Positions 1 through 5,627 of a DNA stretch of 5,939 nt are shown here, one piece after another. The DNA lies in assembly GCA_937920575.1 (NCBI GenBank), contig CAKZSF010000148.1:1-5939 (forward strand), written 5' to 3'. The notes beneath the pieces were generated by a model. It was given only the letters and a program-made list of their open reading frames with translations, made no database searches and was not told where the DNA came from. Origin of the DNA: an uncultured Sphingomonadaceae bacterium (lineage in GTDB: Bacteria; Pseudomonadota; Alphaproteobacteria; Sphingomonadales; Sphingomonadaceae). The first letter of the stretch is position 1. The number at the start of each line of letters is the position of its first letter. The position numbers and the translations under genes were made by a program.

Positions 1-169
1 CCGCCACAATCCGCAAAAGGCTGGATTTGCCAATGCCATTCGCGCCCGCAATATGCAGCGCGTCTCCGCCTTTCAGCGCGAGTTCAACTTTGCTGAACAA
101 CAATCGGTCACCGCGAAGGCATGCGACAGTGTTCGCGGTGATGCCAGCTTTCCGTGTGACCCCTTGCAT
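1..169 (-). CDS. ccmA: Haem exporter ATP-binding protein CcmA (5' part, runs off window)
   Basis: This is the first 56 codons of an ABC-transporter ATPase reading leftward out of the window. Residues 20-32 resemble the CcmA opening (GDRLLFSKVELAL). Residues 42-50 form a Walker A motif, GANGIGKSS, followed by LLRIVA, which fits the 'GANGxGKTSLLRxLxG' pattern of cytochrome c biogenesis CcmA. In that family the protein pairs with the membrane subunit CcmB to drive haem handling for c-type cytochrome maturation at the inner membrane; ccmB would be expected further left. The ATG at 169 is the only ATG available upstream of the domain in this frame, and its ribosome binding site is weak. The ABC-ATPase assignment is firm. 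The CcmA assignment rests on the short N-terminal pattern only; signature and Walker B motifs lie outside the window. Confidence 0.82.
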   Translation of the reverse strand, partial: MQGVTRKAGITANTVACLRGDRLLFSKVELALKGGDALHIAGANGIGKSSLLRIVA

Positions 170-229
170 GGGCAGCAGCGATAGGCGAAAGCTGGTGGCC
201 GGACAAGGATCGCGGAACGGGGTAACGAC
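170..229. promoter_or_regulatory. Divergent intergenic region between ccmA and the pterin dehydratase gene
   Basis: These 60 bases separate two divergent starts and so should hold promoter elements for one or both genes. I could not identify convincing -35/-10 pairs. A GGGGTAA stretch about six bases before the ATG at 230 is the likely, modest ribosome binding site for the dehydratase gene. Confidence 0.35.
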
Positions 230-520
230 ATGCCGATAGCACAGCTTACTGAGGAAGAGCGCGAAGCGCTGCTTCACAACAACCCCGAATGGTCATTGTC
301 ACGCGAAGGCAAGGCGATCGAGCGGACGTTCACCTTTGGCGATTTCAGCGAAGCGTGGGGCTTTATGAACCGGGTGGCGTTGCTCGCGGAAAGCCAAGAT
401 CACCACCCTGAATGGTTTAACGTTTACAACCGGGTCGAGATCACACTCACCACACATGATGCCGACGGGCTCAGCCAGCGCGATGTCGTGATGGTGCGCA
501 GCATTGGCGAACTGGTATGA
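230..520 (+). CDS. phhB: 4a-hydroxytetrahydrobiopterin dehydratase (pterin-4a-carbinolamine dehydratase)
   Basis: The 96-residue product has the usual length of the PCD/DCoH family. The family signature is clear: H58-H59-P60 in [15 protein letters not shown], then H76-D77 in [12 protein letters not shown] ending at D85. The H59-to-H76 spacing of 17 matches that between the catalytic histidines 62 and 79 of mammalian DCoH, and the second-histidine and aspartate positions also fit. The enzyme dehydrates 4a-hydroxytetrahydrobiopterin during pterin recycling after aromatic amino-acid hydroxylation, in the cytoplasm. No phenylalanine hydroxylase gene is visible here, so the physiological partner is not shown; the symbol phhB is assigned by family only. 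The stop TGA overlaps the start of the following exported-protein gene as ATGA, suggesting co-transcription and translational coupling. Confidence 0.95.
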   Translation: MPIAQLTEEEREALLHNNPEWSLSREGKAIERTFTFGDFSEAWGFMNRVALLAESQDHHPEWFNVYNRVEITLTTHDADGLSQRDVVMVRSIGELV

Positions 521-1638
521 AGCGGATTGCGGGACTGATCGCGGCGGCCGCTATGCTTATCCCAACGGCTGCTATTGCGGATGAGAAAGACCCCGATTGG
601 GTCGGCGTGTGGCAAGGCACCATCGGCAAATACCCCATTATTGCATGCCTCGACACATCATGGCGCGAGGGTTTCGGACGAGGGACGTATTACTACCTCA
701 GCCAGTTGAAACCGATCCCGCTGCGCATGGAAGAACAGGCACCGGCTTGGCATGAAATGACCGAGGATTGGAAAGAAGGCGCGCGGATTGATTGGTCGAC
801 CGTGTCCGAGGGAAATCTGACCGGCAATTGGTCGGATGGAAAGAAGAGCCTTCCGATCAGTCTGAAGCCGATGGTGTGGCAAGACGAGAAGACACCTTAC
901 CTGCCCTGTGAAGCGCCCACCTTTATGGCGCCGCGTTTGAAAGGTGGCGAAGTCGTGCTGGAGGCAGGCGACACCGATGGTATCGCTTTTATCGAACACG
1001 AATACCGCAATCCGGACCATCTCGATGTCACGGTGCAAGGCTTTGAGCTAATGGGTGATCAGCCGGGGGATGCAAAGATCAACGCGGCTGTCGCGACGTA
1101 TCGCCCCAGCGGTACAATCAAGGATGATTGGGTCGAATGTCTCTCGGGCGGACTGGCAATGCATGGCCGCGATGGATATTTTGATCGCACCGTGCGGCCC
1201 GATTTGCTGACCGATGAGTATGTTTCGGTTTGGATCGCTGGTTCGGTCTATTGCGGCGGCGCGCATCCCAGCCACTTTTCCAACCATCGCTTGTTTGATC
1301 GCCAATCTGGCGCAGAAATCGAACTGGAGAACTGGTTCGATACCCGTGGGTTTGTCGCCAATGAGTATGGCTCAATTACAATCACAGCGGCATTGCGTAA
1401 CGTCGTCTTGTCGCTCGGGAGCCAAGACGAAGATGAAGCCGATTGCGTTGATATCGCCCGCGATGCCGATTGGTGGGACTTGGCGCTGACGCGCGATGGT
1501 ATCGTGTTCAAGCCTGAACTGCCGCATGTCGTGACGGCGTGCGAAGATCCCATCGCCGTGTCTTGGTCGACGCTCGACCCATGGCTCAGCGAGACAGGCC
1601 GCGCGGGCAAGGCGCGGCTAATTTCAAGCGAAGGTTAA
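517..1638 (+). CDS. Exported protein with a DUF3298/RsiV-like C-terminal domain
   Basis: The 373-residue product starts with a signal peptide: K2-R3, a hydrophobic stretch at about 5-20, and a probable signal peptidase I site after AIA at 19-21. The first third (about 26-135) contains [19 protein letters not shown] and [12 protein letters not shown] and has no family I can name. The C-terminal half looks like the DUF3298 fold found in RsiV-like and PdaC-like proteins: [17 protein letters not shown] at 245-261, then [11 protein letters not shown], and later [18 protein letters not shown] with [10 protein letters not shown] near the end. Several cysteines (44, 131, 208, 246, 310, 342) could form disulphides in the periplasm. 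The start is set by the ATGA overlap with the dehydratase gene. No enzymatic function is claimed; DUF3298 assignment is by pattern recall. Confidence 0.85.
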   Translation: MKRIAGLIAAAAMLIPTAAIADEKDPDWVGVWQGTIGKYPIIACLDTSWREGFGRGTYYYLSQLKPIPLRMEEQAPAWHEMTEDWKEGARIDWSTVSEGNLTGNWSDGKKSLPISLKPMVWQDEKTPYLPCEAPTFMAPRLKGGEVVLEAGDTDGIAFIEHEYRNPDHLDVTVQGFELMGDQPGDAKINAAVATYRPSGTIKDDWVECLSGGLAMHGRDGYFDRTVRPDLLTDEYVSVWIAGSVYCGGAHPSHFSNHRLFDRQSGAEIELENWFDTRGFVANEYGSITITAALRNVVLSLGSQDEDEADCVDIARDADWWDLALTRDGIVFKPELPHVVTACEDPIAVSWSTLDPWLSETGRAGKARLISSEG

Positions 1639-1657
1639 ACCGCCTCAGCCAGCCCAT
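1639..1657. other. Short convergent gap without visible terminator
   Basis: Only 19 bases separate the stop of the exported-protein gene on the plus strand from the stop of the dehydrogenase gene on the minus strand. I see no stem-loop followed by a T run, so transcription from each side probably runs into the opposing gene. Confidence 0.6.
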
Positions 1658-2458
1658 TCAACCCAGGGGACGCAGCGACTGTTTCGCTTGTTTGCGCATG
1701 ACTGTGGGCAGATAGCGCGCGACCCAATTGATCCGCCGCGCAGTCTTGCCGACCACGCTGTGCAGCTTGTCACCATGCACGGCAGCCCATGCCGCCTCGG
1801 CCACTTCGATCACGGGCGTGATTTCCAATCCAGCCTCTTTCACATTGGCACGCACCGGCTCGTTGGTCGAATGGTTGGGGGGCAAATCCAGCAGGGGTGT
1901 TTCAATGAAGCTCGGCATCAGCGAAGCGACTTTGATGCCATCCTCATGCCATTCAGCATCCAGCGATTCCGTCACGGCGCGCACGCCAAATTTGCTCGCA
2001 CAATAAACCGAAACGCCCGACGAACCATAGATCCCCGCTGCGCTTGCGGTGTTGAGCAAGCATGAGCCGGGCGCCGTCTCTTTCAAATAGGGATAGACGG
2101 CCTGCGCGCCATAGAGCACGCCTTTCAAATTGATATCGAGGCAGCGGTCAATTTCATCGGCGGAGTTTTCATGCAGCAGCCCGCCCACCGGGATGCCGGC
2201 ATTGTTGAACATCACATCGATGCGCCCACCAGCGGCCTCGTGAAATGCTTTGAGCGCCTCGTCCCACGCCTCGCGGTCGCGCACGTCGTGCTTATACGTG
2301 AAGCAGTCACCGGAAAGCTGTGTCGCTGCTTCTGCAAGGCCTGCTGTGTTGATATCGGTCAAGCCAACGAACCAACCACGCTCGCTGAAATATTTGCCCA
2401 CGGCCAAGCCAATGCCCGATGCGCCGCCAGTGATGAAAATTGCTTTGCGCTCGCTCAT
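1658..2458 (-). CDS. Short-chain dehydrogenase/reductase (SDR), classical type
   Basis: The 266-residue product carries the complete classical SDR set: the dinucleotide-binding TGGASGIG at 10-17, an acidic residue D35 at the end of the second beta strand (which favours NAD over NADP), HDV at 57-59, NNAG at 85-88, and the catalytic tetrad N110, S139, Y152 and K156 (YCASK). The length is typical. The C-terminal stretch RRINWVARYLPTVMRK is amphipathic and basic and may associate with membranes or an oligomer face. A good ribosome binding site, GGGAGAGAGG, precedes the ATG. It lies 33 bases downstream of the DNA glycosylase gene on the same strand, so the two are probably co-transcribed. Substrate cannot be inferred; annotation as a generic SDR oxidoreductase is safe. 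Confidence 0.95.
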   Translation of the reverse strand: MSERKAIFITGGASGIGLAVGKYFSERGWFVGLTDINTAGLAEAATQLSGDCFTYKHDVRDREAWDEALKAFHEAAGGRIDVMFNNAGIPVGGLLHENSADEIDRCLDINLKGVLYGAQAVYPYLKETAPGSCLLNTASAAGIYGSSGVSVYCASKFGVRAVTESLDAEWHEDGIKVASLMPSFIETPLLDLPPNHSTNEPVRANVKEAGLEITPVIEVAEAAWAAVHGDKLHSVVGKTARRINWVARYLPTVMRKQAKQSLRPLG

Positions 2459-2491
2459 GCGCCTCTCTCCCCTCAGAATCTCTGTACGGTC

Positions 2492-3109
2492 TTAAAGCGC
2501 CGGATTGTTATAGCAATGCCAAGTAAAGATAGCGGTCGCGCCGCGGTGCGGGCTCCACGGCTCGGCCAGCGCGCGGGTGGCCTTTTCATCGGGGCGCTCG
2601 TCCATTCCGAGGATCTTGGCGACACCTGCTTGCACCGCCAGATCGCCAGCAGGCCAGATATCGGGGCGACCCTCGGCAAACAGAAGATAGATTTCCGCCG
2701 ACCAGCGCCCAATGCCTTTGATCCGTGTCAGCTCGGCAATCGCTTCCTCGTCGCTGGCGGGCAGACTTTCGATATTGAGTTCGCCGCCTGCGACCAGCTC
2801 GCACAGGCTGCGCGCATAGCCTTGCTTCTGGCGGGACAGACCGCACGCGCGCAGTGTGTCGAAATCGCGCGCCAGCAGATCGTGCGGGTTCATGTCTTCG
2901 CCCAGTTCCAGCTCCAGCTTGTTCCAGACAGATGCAGCGGCCGCGACGCTAACTTGCTGGCCCACAATCGTGCGCAGCAATGTGCGGTATCCGCGCTCGC
3001 GAATACGCGGCTCTGGCAGGCCCGCTTGCGCTAGCGCTTTGGCAAAACCGGGTTCGATCGCCGCGACATGCTCAATGCCGTCGCTTATCTGTTTTGGTGA
3101 TAGCCCCAA
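2492..3109 (-). CDS. DNA-3-methyladenine glycosylase, AlkA-type HhH-GPD (likely TTG start)
   Basis: The product excises alkylated bases in base-excision repair. It shows the HhH-GPD superfamily layout: TLLRTIVGQQVSVAAAA at 43-59, the helix-hairpin-helix LTRIKGIGRWSAEIYL at 127-142, and the catalytic aspartate D156 in WPAGDLAVQ. The lysine of bifunctional OGG1-type lyases is replaced by tryptophan (GIGRW), indicating a monofunctional glycosylase. At about 205 residues it lacks the N-terminal domain of E. coli AlkA (282 residues) and resembles the short bacterial/Mag1-like type. I chose TTG at 3109 because GCGGAGG stands five bases before it and family similarity begins just after it. An ATG at 3172 would add 21 residues with no ribosome binding site. 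Downstream lies the SDR gene, probably in the same transcript. Confidence 0.9.
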   Translation of the reverse strand: MGLSPKQISDGIEHVAAIEPGFAKALAQAGLPEPRIRERGYRTLLRTIVGQQVSVAAAASVWNKLELELGEDMNPHDLLARDFDTLRACGLSRQKQGYARSLCELVAGGELNIESLPASDEEAIAELTRIKGIGRWSAEIYLLFAEGRPDIWPAGDLAVQAGVAKILGMDERPDEKATRALAEPWSPHRGATAIFTWHCYNNPAL

Positions 3110-3192
3110 GTGACCCTCCGCTTGCCAAATTCCCGCGAACGGCTTAGCAGCCCCGCGGAACAAACAAAGCATTTATCGTGAAGGAAGTCCCA
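3110..3192. promoter_or_regulatory. Divergent intergenic region between glycosylase and ferredoxin genes
   Basis: These 83 bases separate the divergent starts of the DNA glycosylase (TTG at 3109) and the ferredoxin (ATG at 3193). One plus-strand candidate is TTGCCA at 3122-3127, a 17-base spacer, and TAGCAG at 3145-3150. The -35 hexamer is good but the -10 matches the consensus in only three of six positions. AAGGAAG at 3181-3187, five bases before the ATG, is the ferredoxin ribosome binding site. The promoter call is weak. Confidence 0.35.
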
Positions 3193-3510
3193 ATGCCCAA
3201 GCTGATCGTCACCAATCGTGCCGGTGAAGAATCCACGATCGAGGTCGAAGAAGGCCTGACCGTGATGGAAGCGATCCGCGATAACGGCTTTGACGAGTTG
3301 CTCGCATTGTGTGGTGGTTGCTGCTCCTGCGCGACGTGCCATATCCATGTCGACGCAGAATTTGTGGGCAAGCTGCCTGAAATGAGCGAAGACGAAGACG
3401 ATCTTCTGGAAAGCTCTGATCATCGCGGTGAAACATCGCGTCTTTCCTGCCAACTGCCGTTCACCGCTGATCTGGATGGCCTGAAAGTTACCATTGCAGA
3501 GGAAGATTAA
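3193..3510 (+). CDS. [2Fe-2S] ferredoxin, adrenodoxin/putidaredoxin type
   Basis: The 105-residue product is a soluble electron carrier. The cluster ligands are C40, C46, C49 and C86: Cys-x5-Cys-x2-Cys-x36-Cys, the adrenodoxin spacing. The ligand loop reads LCGGCCSCATCHIHVD, and the acidic partner-docking region follows (EMSEDEDDLLES at 63-74). Such ferredoxins serve cytochrome P450s, Rieske-type oxygenases or iron-sulphur assembly; no partner enzyme is visible here, so the role is open. C43 and C44 are extra cysteines inside the loop. The ATG at 3193 is preferred over a GTG at 3178 because AAGGAAG sits five bases upstream of it and the beta-strand MPKLIVTNR is the usual N-terminus. The last ten codons and stop are repeated at 4081-4113, which suggests a past rearrangement at this 3' end. 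Confidence 0.93.
   Translation: MPKLIVTNRAGEESTIEVEEGLTVMEAIRDNGFDELLALCGGCCSCATCHIHVDAEFVGKLPEMSEDEDDLLESSDHRGETSRLSCQLPFTADLDGLKVTIAEED
3478..3510 (+). repeat. Direct repeat, copy 1: 3' end of the ferredoxin gene
   Basis: This 33-base segment codes GLKVTIAEED plus TAA at the end of the ferredoxin. It pairs with copy 2 at 4081-4113, 603 bases away, with 28 of 33 bases identical. The differences are GGC/GGA, GTT/GTC, ATT/ATC, GAT/GAC and TAA/TGA, all synonymous. Similarity stops abruptly on both sides. Confidence 0.9.
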
Positions 3511-3540
3511 TTGTATAGATTGAGCAAGCTCAGTTATTTC

Positions 3541-3549
3541 GAGGAGGGG
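3541..3549 (+). promoter_or_regulatory. Strong ribosome binding site of the small exported-protein gene
   Basis: GAGGAGGGG stands just before the ATG at 3552 and is the best purine-rich ribosome binding site in the window. It fixes the start and argues that the gene is genuinely translated. Confidence 0.8.
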
Positions 3550-3551
3550 TT

Positions 3552-4076
3552 ATGCTCAAATACCTTTTTGGCGCGATGCTATTGTTGGTTTCAACAACAA
3601 GCTATGCGCAGATGGTCAAGACTGAAGAAACAGCGGCAAATGGCGTTGAAGTTTCAGTGAATAGTGACGATTTCGCCGGACGATTTGAATATACGGCTCC
3701 TTCGATTAAATTTGATGAAGGCTTCGCTCTGGTTGCAGTAATTAAAGAGGGTGGCAAGATTGACGGACCGTATATCATGGGCACGATTATGTATCGCGAC
3801 AGAACGTGGCGGCGGTATGATAAAGCTATTCTCAGGGGCGGTGAGGAAGTTGAGGCAATCTTTGGTGATAGAGACGTCGTAAGTTGCAGGGGTTCTCGCT
3901 ATTCGGGCTGTACATATAGTGAAGGCTTTCAACTCACGTTGAATAGTGATCAACGCAAACGTCTCAGTGAGGCGAAAAGTATCGACATTCAGCTAAAAGG
4001 TGTGCCTGGCTCGGAGTTGATCTTGACTGTCCCAGCATCCTACTTTGTCGCGGTCGAAGAGGTGTCGGCAGGTTAA
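3552..4076 (+). CDS. Small exported protein of unknown family
   Basis: The 174-residue product starts with a signal peptide: K3, a hydrophobic core at about 5-14 (LFGAMLLLVS), and a likely cleavage site after SYA at 17-19, leaving a mature protein beginning QMVKTEE. The mature part looks mainly beta: alternating strands such as FALVAVIKE, SIDIQLKG and ELILTVPASYFVAVEE. A lone cysteine pair, C112 and C120 (SCRGSRYSGC), is well placed for a disulphide in the periplasm. I do not recognise the family and claim no function. Codon use is richer in A/T at the wobble base than in neighbouring genes. It sits between the intact ferredoxin gene and a second copy of that gene's 3' end, which points to acquisition by recombination. 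The strong ribosome binding site and intact frame indicate an expressed gene. Confidence 0.85.
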   Translation: MLKYLFGAMLLLVSTTSYAQMVKTEETAANGVEVSVNSDDFAGRFEYTAPSIKFDEGFALVAVIKEGGKIDGPYIMGTIMYRDRTWRRYDKAILRGGEEVEAIFGDRDVVSCRGSRYSGCTYSEGFQLTLNSDQRKRLSEAKSIDIQLKGVPGSELILTVPASYFVAVEEVSAG

Positions 4077-4080
4077 CAGT

Positions 4081-4113
4081 GGACTGAAAGTCACCATCGC
4101 AGAGGAAGACTGA
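4081..4113 (+). pseudogene. Remnant of a ferredoxin 3' end (direct repeat, copy 2)
   Basis: This segment codes GLKVTIAEED followed by TGA, identical in residues to the end of the upstream ferredoxin, but it has no ferredoxin body before it: similarity begins at GGA, four bases after the stop codon of the small exported-protein gene. The bases just upstream (GGTTAACAGT) do not resemble the ferredoxin. Its wobble bases (GTC, ATC, GAC) are more G/C-rich than those of copy 1, which suits the GC-rich host. It may be the resident ferredoxin's original end, left upstream of cysK when the segment arrived, or the tail of a deleted second ferredoxin gene. Confidence 0.8.
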
Positions 4114-4175
4114 GTTAGCCCCCGTATAGCGCAATTGCGTTGCGCAGCGGCGGCGTGCTTCCTAGGTGAAACGGT
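4114..4175 (+). promoter_or_regulatory. Leader region upstream of cysteine synthase
   Basis: These 62 bases separate the ferredoxin remnant from cysK. They contain the 10-base palindrome CGCAATTGCG at 4130-4139, too short and without loop or T run to be a terminator; it could be an operator half or chance. AGGTGAA at 4165-4170 and one base after, about five bases before the ATG, is the ribosome binding site. I found no convincing promoter hexamers. Confidence 0.35.
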
Positions 4176-5186
4176 ATGACACAATCTGCTATCGTTCCCA
4201 CTACGCTTGACCTGATCGGCAACACGCCATTGGTGCGTCTGGCTGGCCCAAGCGAGGCCGCTGGCTGCGATATTTTCGGCAAGTGCGAATACGCCAATCC
4301 CGGCTCCTCGGTGAAGGATCGCGCGGCGCTCTATATGATCCGTGATGCAGAGGCGCGCGGCGAGTTGAAGCCGGGCGGAACCGTGATTGAAGGCACTGCG
4401 GGCAACACCGGGATCGGTGTGGCGCTGGTCGCCAATGCGCTGGGCTACAAGACGATCATCGTCATGCCCGACAACCAATCGAAAGAGAAAATGGACACGC
4501 TGCGCGCTCTTGGTGCTCAGCTGGTTCTGGTGCCGCCGACCAAATATTCCAATCCGGGTCACTTTCAGCACACGTCGCGCCGCATGGCGGAGGAGATCGA
4601 CGGAGCGATTTGGGCGGGGCAGTTCGACAATGTCGCCAACCGCCGCGCGCATATCGAAACCACCGCCCCTGAAATCTGGGAACAGATGGACGGCAAGATC
4701 GACGGCTTCACTTGCGCTGTTGGTACCGGCGGCACACTGGCCGGTGTAGGCATGGGTCTGAAAGAGCGCGATGAAAGCGTCACCATTGCGCTGACTGATC
4801 CGCACGGTGCCGCGTTGTATGAATATTACGCCAATGGCGAGCTGAAATCAGAAGGTTCCTCCGTTGCCGAGGGTATCGGGCAGGGCCGGATTACCGCCAA
4901 TCTCGAAGGGGCGCCAATCGACACGCAATTCCGCGTTTCCGACGAAGAGGGGTTGGAATGGGTTGCGCGGCTGCTGCGCGAAGAGGGGCTGTGCCTTGGC
5001 CTGTCGAGCGGCATCAATGTCGCGGGTGCAGTGGCGTTGGGCAAACAGCTGGGCAAGGGTGCGCGGGTTGCGACAATCTTGTGCGACACAGGTTTCCGGT
5101 ATCTCTCGACACTCTACAATGCGGAGTGGTTGGCGGAGAAGGAATTGCCGGTGTTTGACTGGCTAACCGCACAAGACAGCGATTGA
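4176..5186 (+). CDS. cysK: Cysteine synthase (O-acetylserine sulfhydrylase), PLP fold type II
   Basis: The enzyme makes L-cysteine from O-acetylserine and sulphide in the cytoplasm, the last step of sulphur assimilation. The 336-residue product has the fold-type-II layout: LDLIGNTPLVRL at 11-22; the PLP-binding lysine K47 in NPGSSVKDRAA; the substrate loop EGTAGNTGIG at 72-81; the phosphate-binding loop GTGGT at 183-187; and CDTGFRYLST at 303-312, which matches the GxRYLST region of CysK. The substrate loop reads TAGNTG rather than the TSGNTG of E. coli CysK, a variant I associate with a distinct alphaproteobacterial/eukaryotic-like cysteine synthase A group. There is no C-terminal CBS domain, so cystathionine beta-synthase is less likely. 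A good ribosome binding site, AGGTGA, supports the start. The remnant just upstream suggests that it originally followed the ferredoxin gene directly. Confidence 0.93.
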   Translation: MTQSAIVPTTLDLIGNTPLVRLAGPSEAAGCDIFGKCEYANPGSSVKDRAALYMIRDAEARGELKPGGTVIEGTAGNTGIGVALVANALGYKTIIVMPDNQSKEKMDTLRALGAQLVLVPPTKYSNPGHFQHTSRRMAEEIDGAIWAGQFDNVANRRAHIETTAPEIWEQMDGKIDGFTCAVGTGGTLAGVGMGLKERDESVTIALTDPHGAALYEYYANGELKSEGSSVAEGIGQGRITANLEGAPIDTQFRVSDEEGLEWVARLLREEGLCLGLSSGINVAGAVALGKQLGKGARVATILCDTGFRYLSTLYNAEWLAEKELPVFDWLTAQDSD

Positions 5187-5216
5187 CTGATCAGACAAAA
5201 CGCCTAGCTTTTACCT

Positions 5217-5627
5217 GTGGCACTGAAATCGATCATAAAACCCCGCATCACTGAGGCGGAGGAGGCGGAGGCTGCTGAAGAGCTGGCTGTTTCGGCCAGC
5301 GGTGCGCGCGACAACGCGATCCAGCGCCTGCAAGTGGGCTTTTTCGGTCTGGGCGCTATCCTGTTGCTGATTGGTGTGGCCAACGTGTTTCTGCAACGCG
5401 CGGAAATGGTAGAGGACGAAGCCGTCCCCGAGGCTGCACCGACTGTCGCTGCAGAGCAAGATGCGCCGCAGCAAAGCGATCCGTTGGCGGATGCTGGCGT
5501 TGTGCCAGAGCTCCCTGCCGATCCGGACGCCGAAGCGGCAAGCGATGATGGCGAAGCGCAGAGCGGATCTCAGGAAGGCGAAAACTCAGCCGACGACGCT
5601 GAGCCAGCGGGCGATGCCCAAGACTAG
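5217..5627 (+). CDS. Single-pass membrane protein with acidic C-terminal tail, unknown function
   Basis: The 136-residue product has three parts. The N-terminal segment (1-37) begins ALKSIIKPR and contains an acidic, alanine-rich helix. One transmembrane segment lies at about 40-58 (VGFFGLGAILLLIGVANVF). The tail from about 62 is rich in Glu, Asp, Ala, Pro and Ser and is probably disordered; by the positive-inside rule, K4, K8, R10, R31 and R37 place the N-terminus in the cytoplasm and the tail in the periplasm. The start is GTG at 5217, 30 bases after cysK, without a clear ribosome binding site, so the start is uncertain. Its end overlaps the next gene by 14 bases, suggesting translational coupling and a shared function with that membrane-anchored protein. 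I do not recognise the family. Confidence 0.75.
   Translation: MALKSIIKPRITEAEEAEAAEELAVSASGARDNAIQRLQVGFFGLGAILLLIGVANVFLQRAEMVEDEAVPEAAPTVAAEQDAPQQSDPLADAGVVPELPADPDAEAASDDGEAQSGSQEGENSADDAEPAGDAQD

Larger units (their letters stand above)
3511..4080 (+). other. Putative inserted segment between the two ferredoxin 3' ends
   Basis: The segment lies between the two copies of the ferredoxin end and carries one gene for a small exported protein. Its composition is lower in G+C than its surroundings: I count 115 of 240 bases (48%) in 3661-3900 against 40 of 60 in 4381-4440 of cysK. No integrase, transposase or terminal inverted repeats are visible, so it is not a self-mobile element. Recombination through a diverged ferredoxin allele is the preferred explanation; an attachment-site-like insertion or decay of a tandem ferredoxin gene are alternatives. 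Confidence 0.5.

Noticed and set aside
27..239. Plus-strand open frame of 70 codons at the left edge
   Set aside because: It is antisense to the Walker A-containing start of ccmA and continues into the divergent spacer; the peptide is low-complexity and shows no family resemblance.
2171..3034. Plus-strand open frame of 287 codons across the SDR and glycosylase genes
   Set aside because: It is antisense to two genes with complete catalytic motifs, has no ribosome binding site and its translation shows no domain; GC-rich wobble positions create such frames.
3521..3532. Inverted repeat TGAGC-AA-GCTCA after the ferredoxin stop
   Set aside because: Five-base arms with a two-base loop and no T run make a poor terminator; it may be chance or a weak operator.
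3511..4080. The inserted segment as an insertion sequence or integron-like cassette
   Set aside because: It has no transposase or integrase, no terminal inverted repeats and no attC-like folded site; the flanking repeats are diverged coding sequence, not exact target duplications.
4130..4139. Palindrome CGCAATTGCG before cysK
   Set aside because: Ten bases is expected by chance at this length scale, and there is no second copy to support a regulator site.
4140..4168. TTGCGC, 17-base spacer, TAGGTG as a cysK promoter
   Set aside because: The -10 candidate overlaps the ribosome binding site and matches the consensus poorly, leaving no room for a leader.
3993..4805. Minus-strand open frame of 270 codons over cysK and the upstream repeat
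   Set aside because: It lies antisense to a clear cysteine synthase and across the small exported-protein gene; its translation shows no recognisable domain.
5180..5196. CTGATCAG palindrome after cysK as terminator
   Set aside because: An eight-base palindrome without loop or T run; the next gene begins 30 bases after cysK and is probably read through.
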